Assembly: GCA_030762175.1 (NCBI GenBank)
Contig: CM060846.1
Coordinates: 236,407,512-236,471,511 of the forward strand
Source: Metallyticus violacea
Taxonomy: Eukaryota > Arthropoda > Insecta > Mantodea > Metallyticidae
Length of the DNA: 64,000 bases
Direction: 5' to 3'
In this document: one piece after another, positions 1 to 7,873 of the stretch
How positions within the stretch are numbered: position 1 is the first letter of the stretch
Layout: each line of letters begins with the position of its first letter
Made by a program: the position numbers and the translations under genes
Notes under the pieces: generated by a model
The model's input: only the letters and a program-made list of their open reading frames with translations
Told to the model about the DNA's origin: nothing
Database searches by the model: none

Positions 1-864
1 CAGCGCTGCTAGGTAAATGTGTTGGAAATGGTAAGGGTTTCTGGAGACGTCACCGGTTTACGCCTTATCGCTGGTCATGGCGATGATGATTCTGCGCGGT
101 ATCTTTCCGACGAGAACGTCGTTAAATTGCGCTCCGGTATTTCTCTTGAGTATGTTGAGGGTTTGAAAGTCGACGTCCTTGAAGTGATATTTTGCGTTGC
201 TCTTGGCGAGAGCTGTCTGATGGGCGAGTTTGATGTTGGCACTGGCCTGTTTGAGATGGAGTTTAGCGGACAGGACTTGGGTGTATCCTTTGAAAGGCGG
301 GTTCTTGGAGAATAGGTGGAATTGCGGGGGCGAAGGGGTGAGTTTGACGGTTAGATTGAAGTTATTGAGTAGTAGAAGGTTTTGGTTGAAGATCCCGCTA
401 GGGAGGCATTCCATGAGTTGGACCAGTTTGCTGCCTTTGGTGTATTCCTTTCATCACTGCAATCCCTGGTTGTTTTCGAAATCGTCGTGCTTGGCAGGAG
501 TGTCGAGAGCCCACAGAGACGACAGCAATCTCCGTTCATGACGTCAGAGGAGTAATTAAGTAGGTATCGAGAAAGGTTTTGAACGGATAGCCCGTTTGAG
601 GCATGGAAATGTTGACGTTATTGAGAGACACGCCGATCTTGCTGAAAAGGGAATTGAGAGAATTGTTGACGAATGTTTCGAGAAGGACGTAAGACAGGTC
701 CAAGTAATCGTTGCCATTTCCAGAGTATTGGAAGGTTATGGGCTAGTTTGCAGATATGATATTTTAAGGGTTGAGAGTGACGGTTATGTACCCCTCTCTG
801 TTGGTTTGGAGGGGCAGGTTGCAAAAGATGTCCTTTTCCGATGTTATTTACACGGTACCCATTA
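1..864 (-). pseudogene. F54H12.2-like (Maverick/adintovirus-type) capsid protein, broken and cut by window edge
   Basis: Reading the minus strand from about 864 down to base 1 gives a colinear but frame-hopping match to the F54H12.2-like proteins of metazoan Maverick/Polinton and adintovirus elements, which I take to be the double-jelly-roll capsid protein. Visible landmarks are an N-terminal 'lpxQTNxEG' stretch near 800, a 'GNGNDYLDL' block near 690-715, a 'LNSLFSKIGV' block near 630-660, and a long clean stretch at 58-414 with the conserved AH-x-L-x-K-x-x-AKY and 'GKIPRR' motifs. After a stop at 58-60 the frame carries on to base 1. At least three stops and several frameshifts interrupt it, so it is a dead copy unless the assembly has indel errors. 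It follows the pX-like and polymerase fragments on the same strand. The family match is firm; the capsid role is from family knowledge. Confidence 0.72.
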
Positions 865-912
865 CGAAAAAATGTCGTTGACCTTGGTTTAGCGTTTTGC
901 CTTGCCCCTACG

Positions 913-1235
913 TTAGGTCTTGCGTTTCGCGCGTTCGGTTTTAGACGGGGTCCTCTTCTTTTTGCGAGCGGCTGTTATTCTGACCGCTTCTTGCCCAAGC
1001 CCAGCATGGAATCTATTTTATCGTCAGCCGTTCGCTTGAGATTTCCGTCCGCCTTCTTCAATCGGTTTCGGAAAGCATCCTTGGGCGTGGCGGATGTGGT
1101 GGCGACGTCGGAGATGACGATTGAGTCCGTTCTCAGGGATTCTTTGTCTATGGCTTTTGCGCCGCTCTTTAAGATGGGAAACAGGGAGCGAAATAGTCCG
1201 CCTAGAGCGCTGAAGAGTCCGCTTCCCTTTTGGTA
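913..1235 (-). pseudogene. pX/pVI-like small basic minor capsid/core protein of a Maverick-like element
   Basis: The minus strand has an open frame of about 85 codons starting near 1235. It begins with a Gly/Ser/Phe-rich amphipathic segment ('SGLFSALGGLFRSLFP') followed by 'LKSGAKA', then an Ala/Ser/Asp stretch and a Lys/Arg-rich end. This is the layout of the adenovirus pX/pVI-like proteins found beside the capsid gene in Mavericks and adintoviruses. A frameshift near 976-981 moves the reading frame into a very basic tail ('ARKKKRTPSKTERAKRKT') ending at the stop at 913-915. There is no clear ATG; a TGA lies just upstream of residue 1. It sits between the polymerase fragment and the capsid relic on the same strand. 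It would bind DNA or the capsid interior if intact. Confidence 0.65.
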
Positions 1236-1239
1236 TCAG

Positions 1240-2560
1240 CTACCCCTGTAAAGAACGAAGTCGCTGAATGTAGCGCACGTGATTTGCTTCGGCGTGGCAC
1301 TTGCACGCGTTACAAAACTTTTCATTGCATTTATGTGGCGGCTTCCTACATCTGCTATTAACCAATTTGTTGCAGGATAGGCACACCTTTTAAACGTCGC
1401 AAACAGACAAATCCTTAGGATAATACTCTCCTTTCAATGGATGATTGTTGTAACATTCCTCACCTTTAAAGGTCCTGTGACATGCTTCACATTCGGTAAT
1501 TACAGTATCGCTCGATGTGCACTCCAGTTGACATTTGGTGCATTTAAAAACGCAGCAAAGCCTCTCTTTTTTATTCGAAGATACATAATTACACTGACGG
1601 CAGTAAAACCTTCACCTTAATGCACTGAGCAAGTCTACTATGGCGTTGAAGTGTTCGTCATGTAACATTAGATTCAGGTGATTTTCGGACTTTGCATTGC
1701 ACTTGTACAACACGTTAATGTTATATTCCCGCAGCTTACGTGCAAAGCTTTCAATGTCCTGCAAATTAAAAGCTCCATCGCGCTTTCCTAGAAGCTCGCA
1801 CAATTGTAGCGCCTTTTCTTTTTGAGCGCGTTCGAAGCTCTAATGGAATAATAATTAACATTGACGTCGACTTTAGTCTTACACACGCCAATGGCTCTAA
1901 GCGAGCACAAATTGTCCTTATTTGTTATTTCGATAATTCCTTTATTTATGCTACATGCTTCGCAGTACTTGAAGCACGGTCCACACGCAGTTAATTTTCA
2001 GAAGTCCACCTATCTAAAATTCCCTATTACTTTGCATCAAATTCTCTATGGATTTTATTACGGCATCCGGATTAATTTGATCAAACCTGCGAACGCTCAT
2101 ATTAAATGGAGCAGAGGGATGTGCAGAATAGCTAATTGATAAACAAAGGTACCCGGGTTCGCTGTTCAGCAGGTTTTCATGTACAAAGTTTTAACAGCCC
2201 CTGAAATGTTTGAGAAACACACAGTTCGGGATTTGCATCTTCAGGCATGGGACGAACGGCTATATCGGATTCTGAAAATCCCGGATAAAATTGATACACT
2301 GCACGTTTCGATGCTGCACAATGTCAAATAATGGTGATGCACTTGCCGACATCTCCTCCATGTCACTATCGTTAAGCTGCTCGTCATCGTCTCTTTTGGA
2401 AGGCCGCTGATGACCTGAGATGTTAAAGAGCGTCCATAAATAAATCAAAATCTTTCGGAAGGCGATTAAAGGTCCTCGGCAAAATAGACGCAAAGTCCTC
2501 ATCATCCGAAGCTAGGGAAAACTCTTCGGCAAAATAAGGCGTCAGGTCCTCATGTTCCAT
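1240..2560 (-). pseudogene. N-terminal part of a Maverick/Polinton-type protein-primed DNA polymerase B, degenerate
   Basis: From an ATG at 2560-2558 down to a stop at 1240, minus-strand frames match the N-terminal half of Maverick/Polinton PolB. In order there is an acidic N-terminus, a beta-rich region near 2050-2250, the 'NKDNLCSLRAI' block near 1900, the 'ALQLCELLG' block near 1800, a helical segment at 1612-1800 with 'LHDEHFNAI', and then three paired-cysteine knuckles between 1261 and 1600, including 'HKCNEKFCNACKCH'. Stops after 'LSALR' and 'SVCDV' and several frameshifts break it. The exonuclease and palm domains that should follow the last knuckle are absent: the frame ends and the pX-like protein begins at once. 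That suggests an internal deletion. A 46-bp retroelement tail is also inserted (separate entry). Confidence 0.72.
2405..2450 (+). mobile_element. 5'-truncated SINE-2 tail inserted in the polymerase relic
   Basis: These 46 bases equal the 3' end of the SINE-2 family found at 31.7, 33.6 and 46.2 kb ('cgctgatgacctgagatgtt...'). They are flanked by a 13-bp target-site duplication, tcttttggaaggc at 2392-2404 and tctttcggaaggc at 2451-2463, with one mismatch. The insertion disrupts the N-terminus of the PolB frame. It could instead be the tail of the partner LINE that mobilises SINE-2. Confidence 0.75.
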
Positions 2561-2709
2561 TATTTTGCGTTATGTCTCAAGCCTAAAATGTGAAAATTAT
2601 ATCGAAGCATTTCAGCATTATATACATCTTGCGCATTATCTCGCATCTAAAACTTCAATTCTGCTATGCCCTAATAATATAATTAACAACTTGCGTGCAA
2701 TATTAACAA

Positions 2710-2937
2710 TTACATAAATAAGACGAACTTAATTATGTCATAATAAGTAGCACTTACGGTGCACATCATACATGGCGTGCATGAAGCGTAGTTACTCTGC
2801 CCATTTGGTTTGCACTTGTAGTCATCGTCATCGCAGCTACAAACATCCAGCGTTAGCAATATTGACAACACCAGCCCTATTAAGATTGCGAATAACATCA
2901 CCTCAAAATCCTGCATAGTTTTATAACTAGCACACAA
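2710..2937 (-). CDS. small cysteine-rich ORF with hydrophobic leader, unknown
   Basis: This 75-codon frame has an N-terminal hydrophobic segment ('VMLFAILIGLVLSILLTL') that looks like a signal peptide or membrane anchor. It is followed by an acidic run (DDDD) and about seven cysteines in 30 residues. Inside it, the minus strand reads CACC|GTAAGT near 2758, a good splice donor, and 'ctatgcag' precedes the GATTTT codons, an acceptor-like border. It may therefore be an exon rather than a whole gene. It lies just upstream of the polymerase relic on the same strand. I do not recognise the family. A chance ORF cannot be excluded. Confidence 0.3.
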   Translation of the reverse strand: MCASYKTMQDFEVMLFAILIGLVLSILLTLDVCSCDDDDYKCKPNGQSNYASCTPCMMCTVSATYYDIIKFVLFM

Positions 2938-3035
2938 AAAGCTTTTATTTATTCCCTCTTTTCATACGCAACCTTCACATTAATGCACAAATGAACCAAA
3001 TTTTCCCCTCGCTTTGCAAACACATTCTTATATCT

Positions 3036-3570
3036 ATAGAACCGCGGGAAGTCTCGATCTCCTGTCCTGCGCACCAACAGTGCTCCGCTCAGCGTTGGGC
3101 GGGTAAATGAGCTTGGTCATTTGTAATTATTATTATTTCCCTACTGTACTTTAAGGCGACAGCGAGCGGTCTCGATCCCCTGCCTCGTGCAATGGTATAC
3201 CGTCACTACTCCGCTCTGCGCTGGAAGGGAAATGTGCTACGTCATTTGAATGCCCATTCCCCTACTGTCCTTTAAGGCGGCGGCGAGCGGACTCGATCCC
3301 CTGCCTCGCGCAATGATATACCGTCAGTGCTCTGGGCAGAGAGTTGTACCTGTAAGGCTGCCCCATGTACCAACCCAGGGAATTATAGTTCAATAAAAAA
3401 AATATCCATAAAAAAATCTGGGCAGAGAGGCACGCTACGTCACGGGCCAGCCGTCACCCCTCCATTACACTCATTGTAGCCCGCGGACAGGATTGATCCT
3501 CTGCCTGCGGTAATGGCATGCCGCAATTGTCCCACTCTGCGCTGGGAATTATGTCACGTCATGGGGAGGC
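3036..3570. repeat. four diverged tandem units of ~115-121 bp with tRNA-like promoter boxes
   Basis: The anchor 'ctcgatcccctgcct' or its variants recurs near 3052, 3171, 3292 and 3492 (the last is displaced by an inserted retroelement tail). Each unit also carries 'actgtcctttaaggcg' and 'ctccgctctgcgctgg' variants. On the minus strand each unit has a B-box-like GATCGAGAC (GWTCRANNC), and an A-box-like AGCGCAGAGCGG about 45 bases before it. The units also carry (T/C)ACGTCA motifs at 3238-3244, 3436-3442 and 3555-3561. The array may be a tandem SINE-like or satellite sequence. No protein is evident. Confidence 0.6.
3344..3416 (+). mobile_element. 5'-truncated retroelement 3' end with target-site duplication
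   Basis: A 73-bp A-rich-ended segment is bounded by a perfect 13-bp duplication, tctgggcagagag at 3331-3343 and 3417-3429. Its 'acctgtaaggctgc...caataaa' core is shared with the retroelement tail that ends at 11332, so both are 3' ends of one LINE or SINE family. It interrupts the tandem array. Confidence 0.8.
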
Positions 3571-3832
3571 CCCGACGCGTCAGTGCACGTGCACTTTCCT
3601 CGTGGGGACTACCAGTCTACCCACAGCATCCGGGTTTCAATTGGCGAGTGCCAGTCCGGCGCTCCGCGATATCCGGTTTCAACCACCGCGTCCGGTTTGA
3701 AAATTCCACTGTTTTTTGGGGGGTCTTTCTAAACATACCACAGCATCCTGTTCGAAAAGTCCATTATTTTTTCCGGGGTCTTTCCCAGGCAAATACACAT
3801 CGTTCGCTTTACGGTGCAAGTGAAATCACCAT

Positions 3833-3910
3833 TTACGTCACTGGTTTTTGCCATTTACGTCACGCGTCTTCCATAAAACATTACCATTTTTTCCTCCATC
3901 GCATTCAGTG
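3833..3910 (+). promoter_or_regulatory. candidate core promoter with two CRE-like sites, TATA-like box and initiator
   Basis: Two identical TTACGTCA motifs lie at 3833-3840 and 3855-3862. An ATAAAA box is at 3873-3878. The arthropod-type initiator TCAGTG is at 3905-3910, with its A at 3907, about 34 bases after the start of the TATA-like box. The spacing is what a metazoan RNA polymerase II promoter would show. TTACGTCA is a one-base variant of the ATF/CREB site. It would drive rightward transcription into the splice-rich stretch and the zipper ORF. This is inferred from sequence only. Confidence 0.45.
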
Positions 3911-5442
3911 TTTGGCTGGAGCTTGGAGCATAGGTGTCTTTGCTGTACTTGCTGCTTCCAGAGTACTTGCTACTTCCAGAGTACTCGCTACCGTGCCCTC
4001 TTCTAAACTACGTACATTTGTGTAAGTATATTCTCGTTCATTTTGTTACTTGCTCATCGTTCTTTCAGCGCTGCATCAATTCATTCATTCATTTTTAACA
4101 AGTGCGCATTGCCTATATTTATTTCCGTTGCCGACAATCATTGAATTGCGCCGCATCTTCTGTTTTCGCCACATTGCGCCCGCAGTCACCCTTATAAATA
4201 TTATTCATTCTTTCATTCATTGCATTTGTAGTGTTGCTAACATTTATATCATCATCATCATCATCATTATCATCATCATCATTATTATTTTTATTTGTGC
4301 TCCTTCGAGTGTGTATTTCAATTATTAAAGATTGTAAATTCTCATAGTTTTCGTTCACATTCATTACATTGACGCCTTTCAATTTTTTTTACAGACGTCG
4401 CGCTGCTACGCTGCTGCTGCCACAGGTCTGTGCTGCTGTTGCTCCATCTGCCTCCAGGTCTGTGGTGCTATTGGTAAAGCTGCTGTTGTTGCTTGGTGTC
4501 TGCTGCTTCGTTAACAGTAAGTGCTCGTTTATATTATCCACGATTTCCACTATTAATATTGCGCATTCGCATTTATACTACTCTATTCTTACATTTCGTT
4601 CTGTTAGTGCAGATGTTGTTGACAACCTGCTTCACATGCCTTCCTTGCTTTACCGTCACTTGCCCCTTCTAAAATCGTAAAACCTGTGCTGGCAGTGCGT
4701 TCGGAATATCTGTCACTTTAATTGCTTCCAAACCCTTCTAACTTCGCCCTAAACCCCCATTTTCCATCAATTGCGTGTACTGCAAATATCCCTTTGCATT
4801 TCATTACAACGATGTGAGCGCCACGCGCGTAGATTTGCATTTTCCCCTTTGGAAACACTCGAAAAAGTGCTGTATATTATTTTGTATTCCACCAGGTTTC
4901 ACAAACGTTAACTGTAGCCACGATTGTTCATTTGCTGCTCTCCTAAATCCTTATTTTGTACAATTGCTGCTTTAACTTTTCACTCTTCACACTCGATTCA
5001 CAATTTTGGTGGTATCACGCACATGAGCAATTAACGCAACATCAACTTTTACGCTTTGCAGACACCGACGGTGTAGCTTAATGGAATATTTCACATTAGC
5101 ACACGCAATTTAATGATCCTCATTGCCCTTAATTGTAACACGCTCTTTTCGATTTTTTTTTCTTTGCAGATTATGGCCTCCGCTTCACCCATCTCCTTCT
5201 CCCTCAGCCCCGACTGCGTTCCTCTCACCTCTAAATACCGCCTTGTTAAACACCTGTTCCCACCCTATACCCTCATGGAATCTTTTACGCCACCTACTTT
5301 CCACCTTCCTTTACGTTCGTTTGCATCCTTCTAGAACTCCTCATTTCCGAGGGTACTTGCTCTGCCATTATAGGTTCATTTTGACGGGTACAATTATTTA
5401 GGCGCGTTTCCCACTTTCTTCATCGCGCTTTCTAAAAATGAT
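3907..5442 (+). other. splice-signal-rich 5' region, putative mostly noncoding exons of the downstream ORF
   Basis: No long protein frame is convincing here, but good splice borders recur. There is a donor GTAAGTATA near 4023. Acceptors follow pyrimidine runs near 4068 (tctttcag), 4394 (ttttttttacag), 4612 (ttagtgcag), 5060 (gctttgcag) and 5170 (ttttctttgcag). A donor GTAAGTGC lies near 4519. The last acceptor precedes attATGGCCTCC, which opens a 54-codon frame (5173-5334) rich in Ser and Pro. A triplet of near-identical 'cttccagagtact' units lies at 3955-3990. A short ATC/ATT microsatellite lies at 4248-4292. Nothing else was recognised. Confidence 0.35.
4248..4292. repeat. ATC/ATT trinucleotide microsatellite
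   Basis: An imperfect (ATC)n run shades into (ATT)n. It creates spurious Ile-rich (plus) and Asp/Asn-rich (minus) ORFs. Confidence 0.9.
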
Positions 5443-5573
5443 AACCATTTGAGATCAAAAAATTTTCTGTCGCATTTCTCGTTTCCCAAAATGGCGACTT
5501 TTACGCTTATTACGATCACACTTTCGAATTCAACATTATCATTTTCACTCACACGCGATCTTATTATCGTGGC

Positions 5574-6491
5574 ATGTTTCCCTATGATGAATGTCATACT
5601 CTTTTACCTAACAGAGAATCTCACATTTTTAACTCTGACTTTTTAATTGTTCAATTAGATCAACCGATAGAACACGTGGACTGCTGGTACGACGTGATGA
5701 CCTTAGTATTTTCAAATCTAGCGCACTTGTATAACTTTGCCCTCACGGGCCTTTACGATAATCAACATAAATTCCGACTAGAATTTTTCAAAGACCAGCT
5801 GTCGCTGTCTAAATGCAGGTATTCAATACCGTGCATGGACAGATTAATTTTGATGAAAAAATGGCACAGCAACTACCGCGTTACCATTCTCAGCGTTTAC
5901 CCTCCCGCCAACGAATGCACCTGCATGCTCTTGGCTCCTTCCCCTCCGTCCTTAAAATCTTTGGCTTTCCGCGCCATTGCACTCGATTACTCTTCCTGTA
6001 CTCACGTCCATCCTTCCGCGTTCGCAACGGCTTTCTGTACCCCGGCGGAGACCTCTGTACGGTTACAGTGGCAGCAGCCATACCTACAACAGCCGCCACC
6101 ACCACCACAGCTGAAACAACAGCAGCACATACCGGAGGCAGACCAGACAGCAGCCTTTGAAGCAGATCTGCTTCATTTTGAACAGCAGCAGTTGCGGAAG
6201 AGCTACGTAACGTTTCTGGAGAATCGGGTCGTGGCGTTGGAGCGCCAAAAATATGTTTTTAATCACAAGGTGTGCACGATAGAACAGGCGTGCAACATTA
6301 ACTCCAACGCTTTTGTCAGTATGCCAAAACTACTGAGCACCCTTCCAAAACACGAGGATATTATAAATTCCATTGTACAAAACGTACACATCTCCCCTCC
6401 TCCTCCATTAATTCCCCTGCAGTCCGGACGTTATGCTTCGTTTAACTCCCTCGATGTCCCACAAAATTTCAAAATAATAACCGCGTGCTAA
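5574..6491 (+). CDS. 305-residue orphan protein with CREB-like leucine zipper segment
   Basis: This is the longest ORF in the window. The frame is open from about 5442, so the first ATG at 5574 may not be the true start. Residues 1-115 look globular (Trp, Cys and Tyr rich), 165-185 are Gln/Pro-rich ('QQPPPPPQLKQQQ'), and 195-240 form a helix. In that helix 'LRKSYVTFLENRVVALE' at 207-223 resembles the start of the CREB/ATF zipper (K-x-YV-x-x-LENRV-x-x-LE), with hydrophobic residues at seven-residue spacing. The basic DNA-binding region that should precede it is replaced by an acidic/Gln stretch. The ORF lies downstream of a candidate promoter and splice sites and is followed by AATAAA. Composition is less AT-rich than the host introns. 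It may belong to the neighbouring viral element or be an orphan; I cannot assign it. Confidence 0.55.
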   Translation: MFPYDECHTLLPNRESHIFNSDFLIVQLDQPIEHVDCWYDVMTLVFSNLAHLYNFALTGLYDNQHKFRLEFFKDQLSLSKCRYSIPCMDRLILMKKWHSNYRVTILSVYPPANECTCMLLAPSPPSLKSLAFRAIALDYSSCTHVHPSAFATAFCTPAETSVRLQWQQPYLQQPPPPPQLKQQQHIPEADQTAAFEADLLHFEQQQLRKSYVTFLENRVVALERQKYVFNHKVCTIEQACNINSNAFVSMPKLLSTLPKHEDIINSIVQNVHISPPPPLIPLQSGRYASFNSLDVPQNFKIITAC

Positions 6492-6532
6492 TATGTCTTA
6501 TACAAATTCCATACTTTATACTATATTGTATA

Positions 6533-6538
6533 AATAAA
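6533..6538 (+). promoter_or_regulatory. polyadenylation signal AATAAA
   Basis: A canonical AATAAA lies 42 bases after the stop of the zipper ORF, in an AT-rich stretch. It fits a short 3' UTR for that transcript. Confidence 0.5.
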
Positions 6539-6607
6539 TATATTTATTCATACATTGTATTCATTAGTAAAAAGTAATATATACATATATATCATACTTT
6601 AGTTCAC

Positions 6608-6967
6608 TTACTTATTTTGTGTCATATTCATTTGCCTCCTCAACCTCCTCTTCCACTCCCGAACCTCCACATTCTTCCAATTCGATATCGTACGAATTGC
6701 ATAGTTTTCTACTTCAACATCTTGATTCACACCCCCTATACACGCCTTACCAAATTTACCTATTAAACCTTTCAACCCTTCAAACTCCTCATACACCTTT
6801 TCCATATTTACCTTTATGTTACCTACCAACTCGTGCTGCTTACTCACATTCTCCTTCTTCTTCTCTTCCATATCTCTCTTCATCCTCTCCATATTAACTA
6901 TCATTTGCCTCATCCTCCCTTCCATTTCTTCCTTATCCTTTATCGCCACACTTTTCATCCAGGCCAT
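6608..6967 (-). CDS. charged coiled-coil ORF, probably from a retroelement
   Basis: The 119-codon minus frame is dense in Lys, Glu and Met with heptad-like spacing ('EEMEGRMRQMIVNMERMKRD'), so a long coiled coil is likely for residues 10-75. A less regular C-terminus ends '..RRLRRQMNMTQNK'. It begins inside the end of the LINE ORF1 frame next to it, in another frame. It resembles the coiled-coil part of LINE ORF1 proteins, such as the one near 41.8 kb, but I cannot name it. It may be a separate inserted fragment joined to the Jockey ORF1 near 6960. Confidence 0.4.
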   Translation of the reverse strand: MAWMKSVAIKDKEEMEGRMRQMIVNMERMKRDMEEKKKENVSKQHELVGNIKVNMEKVYEEFEGLKGLIGKFGKACIGGVNQDVEVENYAIRTISNWKNVEVREWKRRLRRQMNMTQNK

Positions 6968-7873
6968 TGCAAAAGATGCCTTTGGCTACCAATCGGTAGG
7001 TTCTGTCACTCTGCTGGGGGATCGCATGGAAGGCTATATGGTACTCTTCCAAGTGGTGGATCGGCCGGTTGTAATCGATTTTCTGCGTCATCATGATCTG
7101 CAGGTTGTTAGAGAGATTTGCAGTCTTGATCTCGTATTTGTCCCGCTTTTGTTCTTGGTCAAATATTTTTAGTGCGGTCATCAGGTTTCTGCTTCGATCT
7201 TGGGGCACATAAATTGGTGACAAAAGAAGGCGGCCTACAGTAGTAGGGGATGGGTTATTAAGACTTCCATTCCCACTGGGTTGCCCTTGCTGCTTAGAAA
7301 AAAACGCGTTCAACCGCTGCATCCGGCCATTTGAGGGTGAGTGCATCAGATGCCAACTTGACAGTGCCGGCCCAAATGGGTCCGTGCAAATGACCTTTGA
7401 GTGGCGCATTATTTGGCTGACTATGGCTCGTCAGTGTAAGTGGCGGGATCAAGAGTCGTCGTTCGGTCTATGCTGCGTACGGTAGTTGCGGTGTTAGAGA
7501 TGAGTTCACCCGTCTGGGAAGAGGAGGAGCCAGAATGCAGAGAGGTGGGCTCCAATTGGGCCACGTCCAGTTGGGAGGCTGCTGGTTGGTCGTACTGCTC
7601 CTTAGAGGGGGAAGCAGGCTCCAGTGGAGTTGGAGAGCCCATCGGAGTCAGCGAGCCAATCAGGCCTCTGCAGTCCCTGAAGGGGGCATGAGGTGTGTGA
7701 GCCGCTGGTGGCGGTGAGCCATGGTGGCTTTTGGGCCGTGGAGCTCGCGTGCTCGTACCATCGTTGGTCATAGACTTGGAAAGATCAACTCTAACAACAG
7801 CAGAGTCACTTAGCTTTGACGGCGAAGGCCTAGTGACTGCGTTTCGGCATAGATTTTGGCATGGTGTAATCAA
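6940..7873 (-). pseudogene. Jockey-type LINE ORF1 (gag-like) fragment with PRE_C2HC-like domain
   Basis: Two consecutive minus frames, 7873-7421 and 7409-6933, form one relic. The first is a Ser/Thr/Pro-rich disordered N-terminus. The second has 'PIYVPQD', '..KYEIKT..' and 'EYHIAFHAIPQQSDRTYRLVAKGI', the pattern of the PRE_C2HC domain in Jockey-like ORF1 proteins. The zinc knuckles that should follow are missing: similarity stops near 6960, where the coiled-coil ORF begins. ORF1 binds the element's RNA. Because it lies downstream of the RT element at 9.2-12.5 kb on the same strand, it must come from a second element copy. Confidence 0.6.

Noticed and set aside
841..1251. 136-codon plus-strand ORF
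   Set aside because: The minus strand here carries the recognisable pX-like sequence; the plus frame is its shadow.
3513..4025. 170-codon plus-strand ORF
   Set aside because: It runs through the tandem array and the candidate promoter, with no domain signal and composition like noise.
4050..4382. Ile-rich and Asp/Asn-rich ORFs
   Set aside because: Artefacts of the ATC/ATT microsatellite.
5071..5084. tRNA-like A box GTGTAGCTTAATGG
   Set aside because: No B box or foldable tRNA follows; it lies just after a splice acceptor-like site.
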